Positions 12,401 to 24,245 of a stretch of 64,000 nucleotides of DNA are shown piece after piece. The notes below the pieces were generated by a model. It was not told the origin of the DNA. It did no database searches and was given only the letters and a program-made list of their open reading frames with translations. A program made the translations under genes and the position numbers. Positions within the stretch are counted from its first letter, which is position 1. Each line of letters starts with the position of its first letter. This DNA comes from Isoetes taiwanensis (taxonomy: Eukaryota; Streptophyta; Lycopodiopsida; Isoetales; Isoetaceae): NCBI GenBank assembly GCA_021234155.1, contig JAJEKV010000006.1, positions 11,003,317 to 11,067,316 of the forward strand, given 5' to 3'.

Positions 12401-12478
12401 AACTCCAAGACTGAAGATCTAAACTGTTAGTACTACTAGGGAAATGGCCAGTGCTCGATCCTGGTCCTCCAAGATCAT

Positions 12479-12491
12479 CGCTCTGATACCA
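12479..12491 (-). promoter_or_regulatory. Primer-binding site for initiator tRNA-Met
   Basis: On the minus strand this reads TGGTATCAGAGCG, matching the usual plant retroelement primer site complementary to the 3' end of initiator tRNA-Met. It lies 3 bases inside the LTR edge at 12495, which sets the element's direction as minus. Confidence 0.88.
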
Positions 12492-12494
12492 CGG

Positions 12495-14925
12495 TGACGT
12501 CCCCTGCTCATATACGATGCTCCCATCGTACAGAACCGGAGTTCATCCCTCCTGCTAACGCCTTGGCTGACATGAGGTCGTCCACCTAACATCAGATCCT
12601 TGCTAACAGTCAAGAATCCAATGGGGAAGAATGGACGTGCATTTATCCCGTCTCCTTCGGGACTTACCTAGCTGCGGAAGCACCTCAAACATGAGCACAT
12701 ATCATCAAATAACATACATATCCACCTCGAAGGGTGGCTCACCATAACATAACATATGTAACAACAACATCAGTAATATCAACATAAAGGGAATCCTACC
12801 CAAGGCTCAGATTCATGGGGATCAACTGACGGCTTGGGTCTCCAGAAGTCAATGCAGACAGAATTCATGGCAAATGGATTGGACTGGCATAAGAACATGG
12901 CCGTTGGGTAGTCCACTCCATCCGCCCCTCCTGTGCATACTTTGCAGAATAGACTGATAAGTCTTGGGACTCGACCGTAGCCTGCCGGGTGCATAGCCAA
13001 GGGGGCTACTCCGGAGTTGCATCTCCCCAGTCCCGATGAGGCAGGAGGAGATCACTCCCTCCAGAGGCATGCATGCCCATCACAGGCGGCTCACATATTT
13101 TATCAATAGTCTACTGAAAGCAGGATCTCTATTACCGTGTCATTCTCGATTATGTATCTTGTGATATAAGGATAAGTACAATAAGTATTTATTCAAGAGA
13201 GTTTTATGCAGGCACATGGTTAGATGAGCGTGGTTTGTGTACATAAAAACTGTAGATGCTGGTGCGGTGAAGTCTGCCACTGGTATAGGACAGTGACAGA
13301 TATAGCCAACAGGCTAGCGACCTAGGTGCTTATATTGTTGCAACTCCTCTCTTACATTGGATCCACCGCGCAAGGTTCTAGACGACATATTGTCTAGATA
13401 TAGTGGGGAGCATCTTCATGGCAGATGCTATGGTGCATATGGTGGATTCCATATGTATGTTTATGTTATTAGTCAATAATTGCTTATGATTACTTTATTT
13501 GATAACTCTTATGCATGTTACTATCATGTGGAGTCATGTCTGGGCTATATGACATCTGACGGAGCTATGTATCGTGTATAGTTATTTGTACTTGTGATTA
13601 TCACCTTGTTATCTAAATATGTGGCTTGCATGTATATAGCCTCGTGGAAGGCATTACTTATTCTGTGTAATCTGATGGTTTGATGTGAATACAAATCAAA
13701 AAATTTTGTACTAAAATTTTGGTTCGTAACAGTGGTATCAGAGCCAAGTTGTGGCTTGGATATTGAGCAGCTGAGATAGAAGACTAATGCAGGCGCACAC
13801 ACTGTCGTAGGGCCGGCGACTTCTATGGAGGAGGAACCTGATGTACGAGGGTTGACTGCTTGTGTACAGGAAACCCAAAAGAACCTAGAATCCATGTAGA
13901 CAAAGTGGGGTGAGGACTTACTGGGTGTGCAGCAGCCTCAAGGCAGTTTTAGACACTCATGCTGCTATGAGAATTGTATTAGAGACTCTTGCTGGTAAGG
14001 ATGGCTATGGGAAGTCTACAAAGAAAGGGAAGTCTCTAGAGGGCCACTGCCCGTCTACGACTTGAACCCCATAGAAGGTGACGCATCACCCCATAGGTGT
14101 CGAGCCCATGCCTTGCCCACACGCAGTGGCAAACCATCCGGCCTAGCCCGCTAAGATCCTGGTAGGCTTTACACACCAAAGGGATCAATCTGCAATGGGA
14201 CAAGTCCCCCTTATCTGCCGGTCTAGTCCTGCCACTCACATCCATGCGGGCTCTTATGCACAGGCCGCATTAACTGGGAATTAATGAGGCTATCTAGAAT
14301 CATCTACTACTGAAGGTTTCAAGGCCTCTACCCCCTTTCCCAATACACAGGAGAGCATAGAATGGAACATCATCATCATCATCAAAGAACTGAAATACTG
14401 AATAACATCTGATCTATCTATCTAAATATACATGGTTAGGTTCCTTTGTTACGGCTGGTGATCTCAGAACCTATAAGGCCTCTAAGGCTGAACTAACATG
14501 CTAAACCAGCTCATTGCTGGACTAAAAGTCGGCATTGCACAACAGAATAGCCATTTACCTAATCCTCTCCTTGGAATGTGTCCATGCCTTCCTTCGGGTT
14601 GAAGGCAGCTGCTCCTGAAAGATCTATTGTGCAAATGCTGCTTAGCGGCGCGGACAATGCGAACTAGCAGTTTGGCTTGGCCGAAATGGCCCAAGGAAGC
14701 CAAAATGCGAAATGGAAAGGGTTTAGGGTTTTCCCTTTTGTTCCTTTTACATGACCTTTTAGGTTTTAGGTTAATTGCATATGTTTAATAGACATGTGCA
14801 ACATACGAGGTTGCCCCCTAGGCACAACCCTTATGGCTCTCAAGTACTTGTCATGGTGACATGTACGCATGACGTGGCAGTATAATATATGTATTTGGGC
14901 CATATATTATGCTGGAAACATCACA
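12495..14925 (-). repeat. Right (5') LTR of the nested element, split by another insertion
   Basis: The LTR proper is 12495-13091 plus about 14035-14925. It begins TGACGTCCCC on the inner side and ends AAACATCACA at the target duplication. Compared with the left LTR it lacks the MITE (empty site near 14535-14550) but contains a foreign piece at 13092-14035. Confidence 0.85.
13092..14035 (+). mobile_element. Fragment of a third LTR retroelement: LTR end, PBS and gag start
   Basis: It lies between GGCGGCT and CTAGAGGG, which are contiguous in the left LTR. It holds an LTR tail ending GTAACA at 13731, a plus-strand primer-binding site TGGTATCAGAGCC at 13733-13745, and from 13825 a short Gag-like start (MEEEPDVRGLTACVQETQ) with stops further on. 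Only a 2-bp repeat (CT) is seen at its edges, so it was probably copied or recombined in as a fragment rather than inserted as a whole element. Confidence 0.7.
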
Positions 14926-16330
14926 ACAAGTCTGCTTTTCGGACATGTTATGGACATTATGAGTTCATTGTAATGCCATTTGGCCTCATCAATGCCCCGG
15001 CCACCTTCGTAAGGCTTATGAATGATGTCTTCCGCGAATATCTTGATGATTTTGTCATCATATTCTTTGATGATATCCTCATATACGGTAAGACCTTAGC
15101 GGACCATGAGCGGCATCTTCGGTTGGCCTTGCAGAAACTCAGACGCCACCAACTGTATGCCAAGTTCTCCAAGTGTTGGTTTGCAACCACCAAGGTTAAT
15201 TACCTGGACATATTGTGTCTACGAAAGGGATAGCCATAGATCCAGCTAAGATTGAAGCAGTAAAGGATTGGCCAATTCCAACCAATGTGTCTGAGGTTCA
15301 CAGCTTTTCAGGCTTGGCCGGTTATTACTGCAAGTTTGTTAAAGACTTTGCCAAGCCCGCCGCGCCCTTGACGGACCTAACCAAGCATGAAAAGGTTAGG
15401 GATTGGATGGCACATTGGAAAGACAAAGTTCAAACCGAATTCCAGTCATTGAAGGATGCTTTGACAACGGCCCCGGTTCTCACCTTGTCAGACCCTCAGA
15501 AGGATAAGTGGGTTGCCACGGATGCTAGTAAAATAGCTACCGTACCGGTGGAATGTTAATGCAGAAAGGTCGAGTCATCGCGTATGATTCTAGAAAGATG
15601 AATGATGCAGAACAGAGATACCCGATGCATGACCAATAATTGCTTGCTGTCGTGCGTGCCTTGCGCATTTGGAGGCACTATTTACTGGAGAGACGATTCC
15701 AGGGATACTGATCACCAGAGTCTCCAATACATTTTTACGCAACCCCACCTTAACTTCAGACAAAGATGATGGATGGAATTCCTCGAGGAGTATGATTTTG
15801 AGGTCATCTATAAGCCGGGCAAGCATTCCCGACATCCATTTTCCCGACATCCATTGGTCACTCGAACACATTGTAATGCTATATCCACACTCTCCAGTGA
15901 GTTTGGGAAGCAGATACAACAGGCTCTTTGCATAGACCAAGAATTCCAGGAGATATGGCAAAGTGTATCCAAGGAAACCAGAACAGGCAAGGAAAGGGAT
16001 GCTTTCTGCCATTACAAGAAGGAAGCTGAACTCCTTTATTATAAAGATAAGTTATGTGTTCCCGAGACATCAGGAGTTCGTAAGCTCATTCTCCACGATA
16101 CACATAACAGTCCTATAGCAGGGCATGCAGGATTTATGAAGACATATTTCAAGATCCGCTCCAGCTATTTTTGGCTAGGAATGAAGAAGCACATTGCTAC
16201 ATACATTAAGCAATGTCAGATCTGTCAACAAATGAAGGCGGTATTCCAGGGGAACTGCAACCCCTAGATGTCCCCAATGCAAAATGGGAAGTTATTATCA
16301 TGGATTTATCGTGGGGATGTATTGGTTGAT
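14926..16330 (+). pseudogene. Ty3/gypsy pol, second half: RT, RNase H, integrase zinc finger
   Basis: This continues the RT broken at 2973. In order: FRTCYGHYEFIVMPFGLINA, the catalytic box FFDDILIYG, and HQLYAKFSKCWF; a frame change near 15215; then [39 protein letters not shown] and [18 protein letters not shown] (start of RNase H). Stops follow at 15557 and beyond. Downstream, EFLEEYDFEVIYKPGKHS (end of RNase H) is followed by an H2C2 integrase zinc finger (HDTHNSPIAGHAG ... CQICQQMK). The integrase core starts (LDVPNAKWEVIIMDLS) and is then lost near 16310-16330. The catalytic aspartates of RT survive, but frameshifts and stops make it inactive. Confidence 0.9.
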
Positions 16331-17590
16331 TGATTGATCATCTGGAAGACTTTTGGAGCAGGATTGGCAATTTTGTTGCAAGATCTAACCCAGCTATATA
16401 CTTCACTTCTGATTCTATTGATTCATTGTAGATCCATTGATCAAACATATCCATTAATATATCCGTTGTGAGCATGATTTCCTACAATTTGGTCCATTGA
16501 GTGTGAATGTCGTAGTTTATTGCTGCTAGAACAGTCTGTATTCATCAGTGGTTGTGACCTCTTTTTCAATTCACGCATCAATTGTCCATGCACAGATTGT
16601 CGTTTGTCACAATTTAGGAGTATGTCTGGGTAATAGAGATCGAGCAGATTGTAATCTCGTTCAACTCCCTACGACACCACGCTAAAGCATTGCTCGAGCA
16701 TGAAATTTTGTCACGGGTTGCTCGAGCGTGAGGTGAATGTTCTTATGATGGAGATAATGAAGATGCTTGTGCACAAGCAGTCTGCAAATGTCATACTTCA
16801 AGAGTTTAGCAAGCAACTCACAGACCTGTATTCACATATGCTGCAGCTCATGCTCGTGAGCGAGCATCAAAAATGGCAATTTGCATCGTGAGTGAGTCAC
16901 CTCATCATGACGTACAAGAGCTGTTGGACATGCCACGAAGTTATTAGCATGTTGCCGAAGTGCAATCTGAGTGGTATACTTGTGTCTTGCTGTTGTGACT
17001 GTATATAGTCAGACATGAATTTGGATTCTATGTTACATATAAATACATATTGATGTTGGGGGATACAGAGATGGAACACAAATAGATGAGAAAAAAGAAA
17101 GTGATTGAAATCAATCGCTTGTAAAGAAAGAGACAAGACAAATGGACAACCCTTTTACTTCGTTCTTACTACCTGGCTAGATTCATAATCTCGACAGGAA
17201 TTCCGTTGAAATTGAGAGCCCATGGTTTTTCAAGATTCAACATACCCACGTGTCCGGGAGTGACACCTCATTCCACTCCTTTCATTTATATCTCGAGCAT
17301 GATTGATATTAAACATACCCATCCGACTACGATAACGCAAATCGATTTGAAGAAAAATATTGCCTACTCATGCCAATTGCCTTTGCTAGTGTGCATTTCA
17401 CGTTTCATCCTTATCCAATTGTGAGCAATTCGAATATTGGTAAAAAGTATATGGCCAGAGCCTAATATTGTTTTTATATAATATCTCAAGGCACTAGATT
17501 CAAATGTTACGCAAGTAATAGCAAGTAACAAAACATAGAGACTCACTAAGATGCATACATAGAGACTCGCTAAGATGCATTTTCCTAGGG
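16331..17590. other. No gene recognised
   Basis: Short unconvincing frames on both strands. The sequence around 16640-16880 contains repeated GAGCATGA/GAGCGTGA motifs (for example CTCGAGCATGA and GCTCGAGCGTGAG) but no defined repeat unit. Confidence 0.4.
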
Positions 17591-17596
17591 AAACAT

Positions 17597-18160
17597 GAAA
17601 TTCTTATTACTTCTGAGTTGAATCTGCTTCAACTTCAAACTTGTGAACATTCTCCAATTTCAAGCCATAGTCCTGCTTAAGCTTCATCATCCATTGGACA
17701 TGTAAGGTGCATACACATAATTGGCATCAATTATGCGTATCGGACAGAGTTCATATGGATGAACTATGTCCATCCATATGCAATGGATGGACAAAGTTCA
17801 AACAAGACTATGGCTTGGAATTAGGGGTTGTTGTCACATTTAAAGTTCCAGCGGATTGCACTTATTACTTGACCATTAGAAGGAGCGAGATTTCTTTTAT
17901 CTCAGTTTTGGAGCCTTTGTGTAATGGAGCTTAGCAAGTAACTAAGCTACATTGACCCAGAGAAGCATCCAAAATGTAGTAGAGGAAAACTCGCTGCTTC
18001 TAAAGGAGGTAACAAGAGTATCTAGAACTCTCTATTGTGAGCACGTAGAAAATGCAGCCTAGCTAGTTGGCACACTTCACTTCAACAAAACATGGCCAGT
18101 AACTATTCCTCCTAATTTCAAACCATAGTAGCTTCATTCATCTATTGCGTACATAAGGTG
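17597..18160. pseudogene. Fragments of B3-domain sequence on both strands
   Basis: Three small pieces resemble the middle of a plant B3 DNA-binding domain. Plus strand, about 17780-17906: NGWTKFKQDYGLELGVVVTF then KVPADCTYYLTIRRSE, the W-x-x-F ... G-x-x-V-x-F pattern of a B3 fold. Minus strand, 17620-17700: WMMKLKQDYGLKLENVHKFE. A third, more decayed minus copy lies at about 18085-18145. The first two form an imperfect inverted repeat. None has a usable start or flanking exons. They are probably relics of the same family as the genes at 45.2 and 55.3 kb. Confidence 0.6.
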
Positions 18161-18589
18161 TAGGTCCAATATGGAGTGCTCAAAAGAACGAGTATGAGAG
18201 CGATGGTTCATAAAATACTCAATTGTCAATTTATTTCTTATAAATGAGATAGAGAGAAAGGACTTGATTTAGAAAAAAGGCTTAGTCTATTTCTAGTCTT
18301 CCTGTTTGAAGGATCCAAAATGCACCTAAAATGAGATAGCAAGCTTATAGCAGGAGGCATTTTAGACCAATCAAACAAGGATCAGATGTACTAAACAAAA
18401 TGAGAAATTTAGAAACCAAGTTCATTAAAAGTTGAGCTCAATTACATACATATATAGTTGGTAGGTCGTTAGTAAGTCTATAAAGTTCAGACAGGTACAA
18501 AAAGAAAGAGAGGACTAGCTGCAAATATTTCAGTTCCCATTTCCTTCAACTTCGAGCAAATCCTCCAACTACAAATCTTTTAGCTTGGA

Positions 18590-18880
18590 GCTCTGTTTAG
18601 CAATTGGTCCAAGTGTCGGGCATGGATATCAATCTGAATAGAATTTCCTCGAGCATCCTCTTTATATGCAAAGAGTCCTGGAATATCGGCTTCAAGGTGT
18701 TGCCATGCCACATCGGCATTTTCAGCAGCCTTCTGAGAGCCCTAGCAGGAATCATCATTTTCTTCAGATATATCAGCTTCTTCTCCATTTCAAGATCTGA
18801 AAGACATTGGCCGGATCTTCAAACATGCCTAGCTGCTCGAAATCTAGGCTTAAATTTGGCGAAGATAGCTTTCTTCTAGA
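18590..18880 (-). pseudogene. Unrecognised coding remnant with an acidic segment
   Basis: The minus strand reads NGEEADISEENDDSC, a stop, then a well-formed stretch (AAENADVAWQHLEADIPG, YKEDARGNSIQIDIHARHLD) before a final stop near 18595. Codon quality and composition look like real protein, but no domain is recognised. An acidic linker beside B3 fragments suggests it could belong to a decayed B3 gene; this is a guess. Confidence 0.35.
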
Positions 18881-20402
18881 TGAACTCAAGATTCAACAAG
18901 TTTTGTCGTATCTTATTTACATGGTCCAAAATATATAGAACAAGATGCAGTTGCATCTCAACAGTAGGGGTATCTGCACATAGTCTGGCCTGAGCCATTT
19001 CTTTTTTGAATGTCAAATCCGAGCGTCCCTCCAAATATTATCTCTTAGACTGTAATCAAGCTCAAGCTGGAACTCACACAAAAGGGTTAATCTAAAAACA
19101 GGTCCTAAATAGGTCTAGTTTAGAAGCTTTTCTTTCACTTACATCTTGTTCGAGTACTTACTGCCATATACTCCAACCCTCTGTTTATTACTAGAAATTC
19201 ATACACAGTACCATTGGGAGTGAGGGCATAAGAATGCAAGCGCTCTCGAAGCGTCATCATGACAACATCCACGCACCATAGAACATAACCGGAGTAGCTC
19301 ACGGATTCTTATATAGAAGATACCATAGCCACAAAATGCGAACCAGTTGGCCACACAAATTACAGCGCTGCCATGTTATGTAGGGTTTGCATCCACATCT
19401 TGTAGCTGCATGGTCACAATTCTTCCTTAGCGGCTGCATTTCCAAGACCATGCGGACGTCAAAGATAAGCAACATGTGTCCGCATCGATGACACGACGCG
19501 TCTGCGTTGAATTATTGGCGGCCGCCTGTCCGTAGTATAGTTTTCATACAGAACTCACAAACATTTGAAATATTTTCATACTATCTGCTTAAAGTAGTAC
19601 TAATATACAGTTAGCACAACTCACATTTAAGGTATTCATACCATTACATATGTACTATCTATTGGACTGCGGAGTTTTACACTCCTCACAACTCACATTT
19701 AAGGTATGTACTATCTATTGGACTGCGAAGTTTTACACTCCTCCTCCTCCTCCTCCTCCTCACAACTCACATTTAAGGTATTCATACCATTAGATATGTA
19801 CTATCTATTGGGCTGCGAAGTTTTACACCACTCCTCTTCCTCTTCCTCCTCCTAAAATCTAGATAACAAAAACAATAATGCACCCCCATCTTCACATCTT
19901 CACATTATCTTATTTCCTATACATACCATTGCATATGTAATATCTACATTCTACATTGGAGTGGATAGTAATTAGTAATATAAAGTTCTTCCCTCAAAAG
20001 AAAAGAAAGGGATAAAGAAAGTAAATGGCAAAAAGGAAAGGAAAACATACTGCAATTTTGTGGTATTTTCTGAGTATTTCACATGTTTGTTTCTTCCAAG
20101 TAGATACATGCTCAGGAAGTGTAGAATTTGAAAAAAGTTTCCATTAGGAATTACAAGCAGTACACAAAGCTACTGGATTGGAGATCATTCTGATCAAGTG
20201 TTTACAGGTCATCAATGGATTAATAACCGTGCATGCCCAAACATCTCAGTAGTTCTTTTATCAGCCAGCGTCAGATGAACCACATCTGGCCGCTGTTTAA
20301 GTTATCTTTACATTATCTGTACATGGAAAGGATCTCAACTCTTCAGCCTAACTAGTCAAACTAAGATATTGTACAAAACTGCTTTTCCATGGCTTCTAAT
20401 GA
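18881..20402. other. Noncoding: simple repeats and 3' flank of the cyclin gene
   Basis: No protein-like frame. It includes the tandem-repeat cluster at 19558-19860. The part nearest 20402 would be the 3' untranslated region of the minus-strand cyclin gene; no clear polyadenylation signal could be assigned. Confidence 0.4.
19558..19860. repeat. Tandem repeats with a CTC microsatellite
   Basis: Three diverged copies of a unit containing CACAACTCACATTTAAGGTA, ATGTACTATCTATTGG and CTGCGAAGTTTTACAC follow each other; the first full copy starts near 19615. Copy 2 is followed by (CTC)n at about 19738-19760 and copy 3 by a similar CTC/TTC-rich tract near 19830-19853. Confidence 0.75.
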
Positions 20403-22308
20403 CTAGTGCTTGGAATCACGGAAGCATTCAGCTCTCAGACAGGGAGGAAATAAATTGGCAACATGCTTGGATTCATGACATCTGTACTTCTGTCTAATAA
20501 ATGATGATTTCTGGTGGTCGGTGTTACATTGCAATTGGTAAATCTGCTTAACACAATCCTCCAGATCTGCAGGCCGATATCCTGTATATTGCTGTAGAGT
20601 TGCATTCTAAATATAGCACATCAGAGAAAAAGAAATGAGAAGGATTTAATGAAAATATAGATCCAAGTTAATCATAGCAGAATACCCAAGGATGTTGGTG
20701 GCAATCAAGATTGAATCGCGCTAGAAAAATGGCGGATGCAGCAATCTTTGATGGAAGATACTGGAGAAAGTGGTACTCCGTCAGGGTTAGCTCTGCCAAA
20801 TAATTCGCTAGGAAAACCAATTTTATCTTGGTGATCTACAGACAAACAATAGGCAGTTAGCCATGACCAGATTACAGAAAAATGATAACATAAAAAGCTT
20901 AACCTTGTGGTTGGTCGCTTCTACTGCTACTTGAACAAAAAATCTGGAAATGATAAGTTACCATCTCTGGCATTAGCATTATCTAATCATGTATTAGATA
21001 AGTATGCATGATACTTACTGCAAAAATGTCTTGACTGTAGGAGTTGTTAGTTCATAACAAAGACCATCTAGGACACATCCCTCCATCTCTAGAAGCTGCA
21101 CAAGATCATAATTTATGTTCATAAGCTTCCTTGATGCCTTCTCAAGAACTCTCTATGTGGCTTACCTCCTGTCGACAATAGGCATGATCAGTAATGAAAC
21201 AGAATTCCTCCACTTGAGGTACACATATTTCTTCATATTTGCTGAAATGAAATTACACAGCACACGCTCTTGTATAAATGCGTTAAAAACATTGAGAGGA
21301 GGAAGAAACTAAATGGAATGTGAGAAAGGAGAAACATACGCAGCTATAAGCATGCAGGAAACTCCTACAAGCTGTAGGTTCCGTCTGTCGACAATGTTAG
21401 AAGACAAGAAGCGGTCTGTATATGATACTGCCAGATACAATGTCTCAGGCCCAAGATGATATTCTTCTGCGACCTATAATGAGGAACAAATGTTTTGTAT
21501 GCTTCTTAATTATTATTTCAAGCAGAAACCAAATAACTCGATATTGTATGATATTCTTAAATACCTCAACCATCCAATCAACAAGAATAGCCCTCATGTT
21601 TGCATCAATATCATGCTGCACAGTCTCAAAGTAATCCACAACTGGTCTTCGTTTACTCTGCCCCATCCCATCCGATATATTAAGATGTTTTAAAACATAT
21701 AAATAGACATGCAATACAATAAACAAGAGTTATCTCACCTCTGCTGCTCGGAGATGGCTGTAAATTTCGCATGCATAAGCACCACCTAGATGTGAATCAT
21801 CGTGATGTTTCTCAACATTCGCAAATCTCGACCTATTTTGTAAAACATTAAGATCTCCAGCTATGACCGGCAGAGAAACGAGTTAGCTCCTGTAACAAAT
21901 TGATAAGACAACAGAAATGAAAGAAGCTGTACCTCCTGCTTCTAACCTAGGGCCTGTCGATCCTTCACAGATAAACTCATCTTCTAGAGCAATATTTTGG
22001 ATAGGAGGTGCATTCTCTAGATCGGTTCCCAATGGATTATCCCTTTTCTGGTTGGATGCAGAGCGAGAACTTTGCTTAGCTGCTTTACTGGATCCTTTTT
22101 TCGCCGATTTCTCATTCTATATTCAAGTGCGATATTTATCAGATTGAAAAATAATGTGGGTCTTGCCTTTCGTGATTTAGATGCTAACCTGAGAACAAAC
22201 TTCCCTGTTGAAGATGAAATGGTTAGAGACGTTTGCCAAAGCGGTTCTTCTCTTATCCTTGGACGATCCATTCCTTAACAAATCTGGCAGATCAGAACGC
22301 CCGATCAT
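20403..22308 (-). CDS. CYCA: A-type cyclin, ten exons, apparently intact
   Basis: Ten exons join with GT-AG introns and consistent phases: 22308-22189, 22116-21933, 21860-21739, 21657-21565, 21473-21340, 21241-21166, 21095-21019, 20943-20904, 20835-20686 and 20606-20403, giving 399 codons plus stop. The N-terminus has a destruction box at residues 21-29 (RTALANVSN, RxxLxxVxN), then a basic/serine linker. The cyclin box starts near residue 140: [20 protein letters not shown] and [12 protein letters not shown] (A-type signature), then [39 protein letters not shown], and the C-terminal fold [20 protein letters not shown] with [12 protein letters not shown]. Such cyclins activate CDKs in S phase to mitosis and are degraded through the APC/C. 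The start is the first ATG before the destruction box; the upstream ATG at 22383 meets a stop. Subgroup (A1/A2/A3) not assigned. Confidence 0.93.
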
Positions 22309-23825
22309 CTTTGGCTCCCGATTTAAATGCCTTTGCAAGTCCAGTTGCAGATTGTTTGAATTGTAGATGCAGCGGATTCATGGCAGGAAATCAAGGAAAA
22401 TGTAGGCCCCGATATCACACCATTAACGCATTATTAAGGTATGGGTAATCCTTGATTGAATGATGGAGGGCCAAGATTGATAGAAAAGTTTTTGGACAAG
22501 AGATCTTGTTTCTCTTTATGCATGCGTTATACAATTTTGTGAGCACACAATATCAAAGCTTATCATTGTACCCTTCTCTCAATGCCTGGGAGCCAGAAGA
22601 TCCTGACATATTCTGTGGAATATGCCAAATCCTGCAATCCTGGCCATCGACCCCAGTCAAACTATGGCAATCAGCTAAATACATGTTTGACTCCACAATG
22701 TAACAGAATACAATGTACATATGTGCCTCAATGCTTGACACCGAGGTTCTTAATCTACGCATCGTAGGAGTTGCAGAGGCAGAAACAGAGGGTCAACCAG
22801 ATTTGGATCTGGTTGTGCAGACTGTGCGCCCTAATCATCCTCGCCATCTCTTAATTTAATTTCAAGATGCACTAAGTCAGCTATATATTCTTCAACATGG
22901 AAACCACCTTAATAGCACTGACTTTTCAGTCCAAGAGGACCTTTCTCCTCTTAAGTTAGGCAAATGTAAGGAAGAGCTTTACAAATTGGGGGAAGCACGC
23001 CAACAAAAGAAATGGATAGTTTATAGGGGAGGCGCAACAATTATTCTAGGAACATGCTTGCATCTTAGGGGTTGAATCGCCATTGAGTTAATCGCCTCGA
23101 CGTGATAGGCAAGTGCCACCCTTAGAATTCATGGAAGCAATGCAACGGCCAAGTCGTCTCCAAGTTAGTCGATGTCGGCTTGATTGTGGTTGTCTTGGGG
23201 ATTGCATTCTAGCTCTCTCTAACATCTATGATTTTCGCCTTGGAAAAGCTCATACACCTTGCTCACATCTGGAGCATCTGAACTAATATTGGTGTGTTTT
23301 TTGATCCGTTTGAAAGCCTATACCATGATCTTCCAACAACGTACTGATTGCAGTAGTTTATTAATGGATGCTTTTCTTTTTTAGTTTGATTCATTTTGGC
23401 CCTCTCAAGGCTTTAGCATCAGTCGAATCATTTTGCAGATATCTGGAGAATTGAAACTTAGATTGAAGCGTATGGTGCATTGAAAAGTTTATTGTGTGCT
23501 CTTTTCAACAGTGTACATATTGTTTGAGGTTATTGATGGTTGTTTGTTGCTGTGGATTTGCTCCATTTTTTCTACCATCTGGAGACGATGGCTCCCTCAA
23601 TGCTTTTGCAGCAACAAGGGGAATCTTGGGTGGTGCATGTTAACACCTTTGCTCGCATATCAACACCTCTATCAAAGTAGCCAGCGTCTGATTGCATGCC
23701 CTTCAAGTCTCTCCAATCATCAAACAAAGATGGGGCATGGAGAGGAGAGCACACTCGTCATGCAAATAAAAATGTTCATCATATATAGCAGACACTGAAT
23801 AGGGACCGCAGTCTTGCTAACCAAC
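22309..23825. other. No gene recognised; cyclin 5' flank and decayed sequence
   Basis: The right-hand flank of the minus-strand cyclin would hold its promoter, but no motif can be assigned. Around 23120-23170 the bases resemble the end of the chromodomain remnant at 5140-5195, so retroelement debris may be present. No coherent frame is seen. Confidence 0.4.
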
Positions 23826-24245
23826 TGTAACGGACCCATGGGAGACCGCTCGAGTAGATCTTGATGTAGCATTTCCTGATACCACTATAAGAAGGTGGGA
23901 TAGATTTCCCATAATTATCCGGATGTTTCGACCAGTTTCTTAGGCCGGAGTGGTTAAAGAACGTTATATTTGGTCTCCATGGGGACATAAATGACATGGA
24001 TGTCATATAACACGTAATTATGTCGTGGAGGGGAAGTACAATGTGGTTGTGTTCGCAATAGAAGCATGATGCTCGAGGACGAGCATAGTTCTAGTGAGAG
24101 AGATTGTAACGGACGTATGGGAGACCGCTCGAGTAGATCTTGGTGTGGCATTTCTTGATACCACCATAAGAGGGAATGGATTTCTCATAAATATCTAGAT
24201 CTTTGGGCCAGTTGGTTAGGCTGGGGTAGTTAAGGAACGTTATAC
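23826..24245. repeat. Two direct copies of an LTR-like start
   Basis: About 140 bp starting TGTAACGGAC and containing GGGAGACCGCTCGAGTAGAT is present at 23826-23968 and again at 24105-24244 with roughly 85 percent visual identity. Before the second copy, GAGGACGAGCATAG ... GTGAGAGAGA resembles the polypurine stretch preceding a 3' LTR. It is probably the remains of a gypsy-type 3' end; no full LTR pair was found. Confidence 0.5.

Larger units (their letters stand above)
6351..12478 (-). other. Internal region of the nested element without recognisable gag or pol
   Basis: Six kilobases between the inverted segment and the primer-binding site were read in all frames. Open frames are short (mostly under 125 codons) and none shows protease, RT, RNase H or integrase motifs. 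Part of it (8715-9600) recurs at 42.3-43.2 kb and its start (11660-12400) is made of imperfect tandem repeats. It fits the long noncoding interior of a large retrotransposon derivative. Confidence 0.55.
2974..14925 (-). mobile_element. Nested LTR retroelement inserted in a gypsy RT (TSD ACAAG)
   Basis: The ends read TGTAACATCC on the left and AAACATCACA on the right (TG...CA). The five bases ACAAG occur at 2969-2973 and again at 14926-14930, a 5-bp target duplication. Removing the element rejoins the interrupted gypsy RT at the right place. Long terminal repeats lie at 2974-4448 (left, completed by an inverted piece at 5923-6350) and 12495-14925 (right). A minus-strand primer-binding site complementary to initiator tRNA-Met lies at 12479-12491, so the element reads right to left. 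Between the LTRs the only recognisable coding remnant is an integrase tail with a chromodomain in the inverted segment; no gag, protease or RT was found, so this copy looks non-autonomous (LARD-like) or deleted. Confidence 0.88.

Noticed and set aside
23095-23195. Possible second chromodomain/integrase tail
   Set aside because: Only about 50 bases resemble the remnant at 5140-5195; too short to call without a search.
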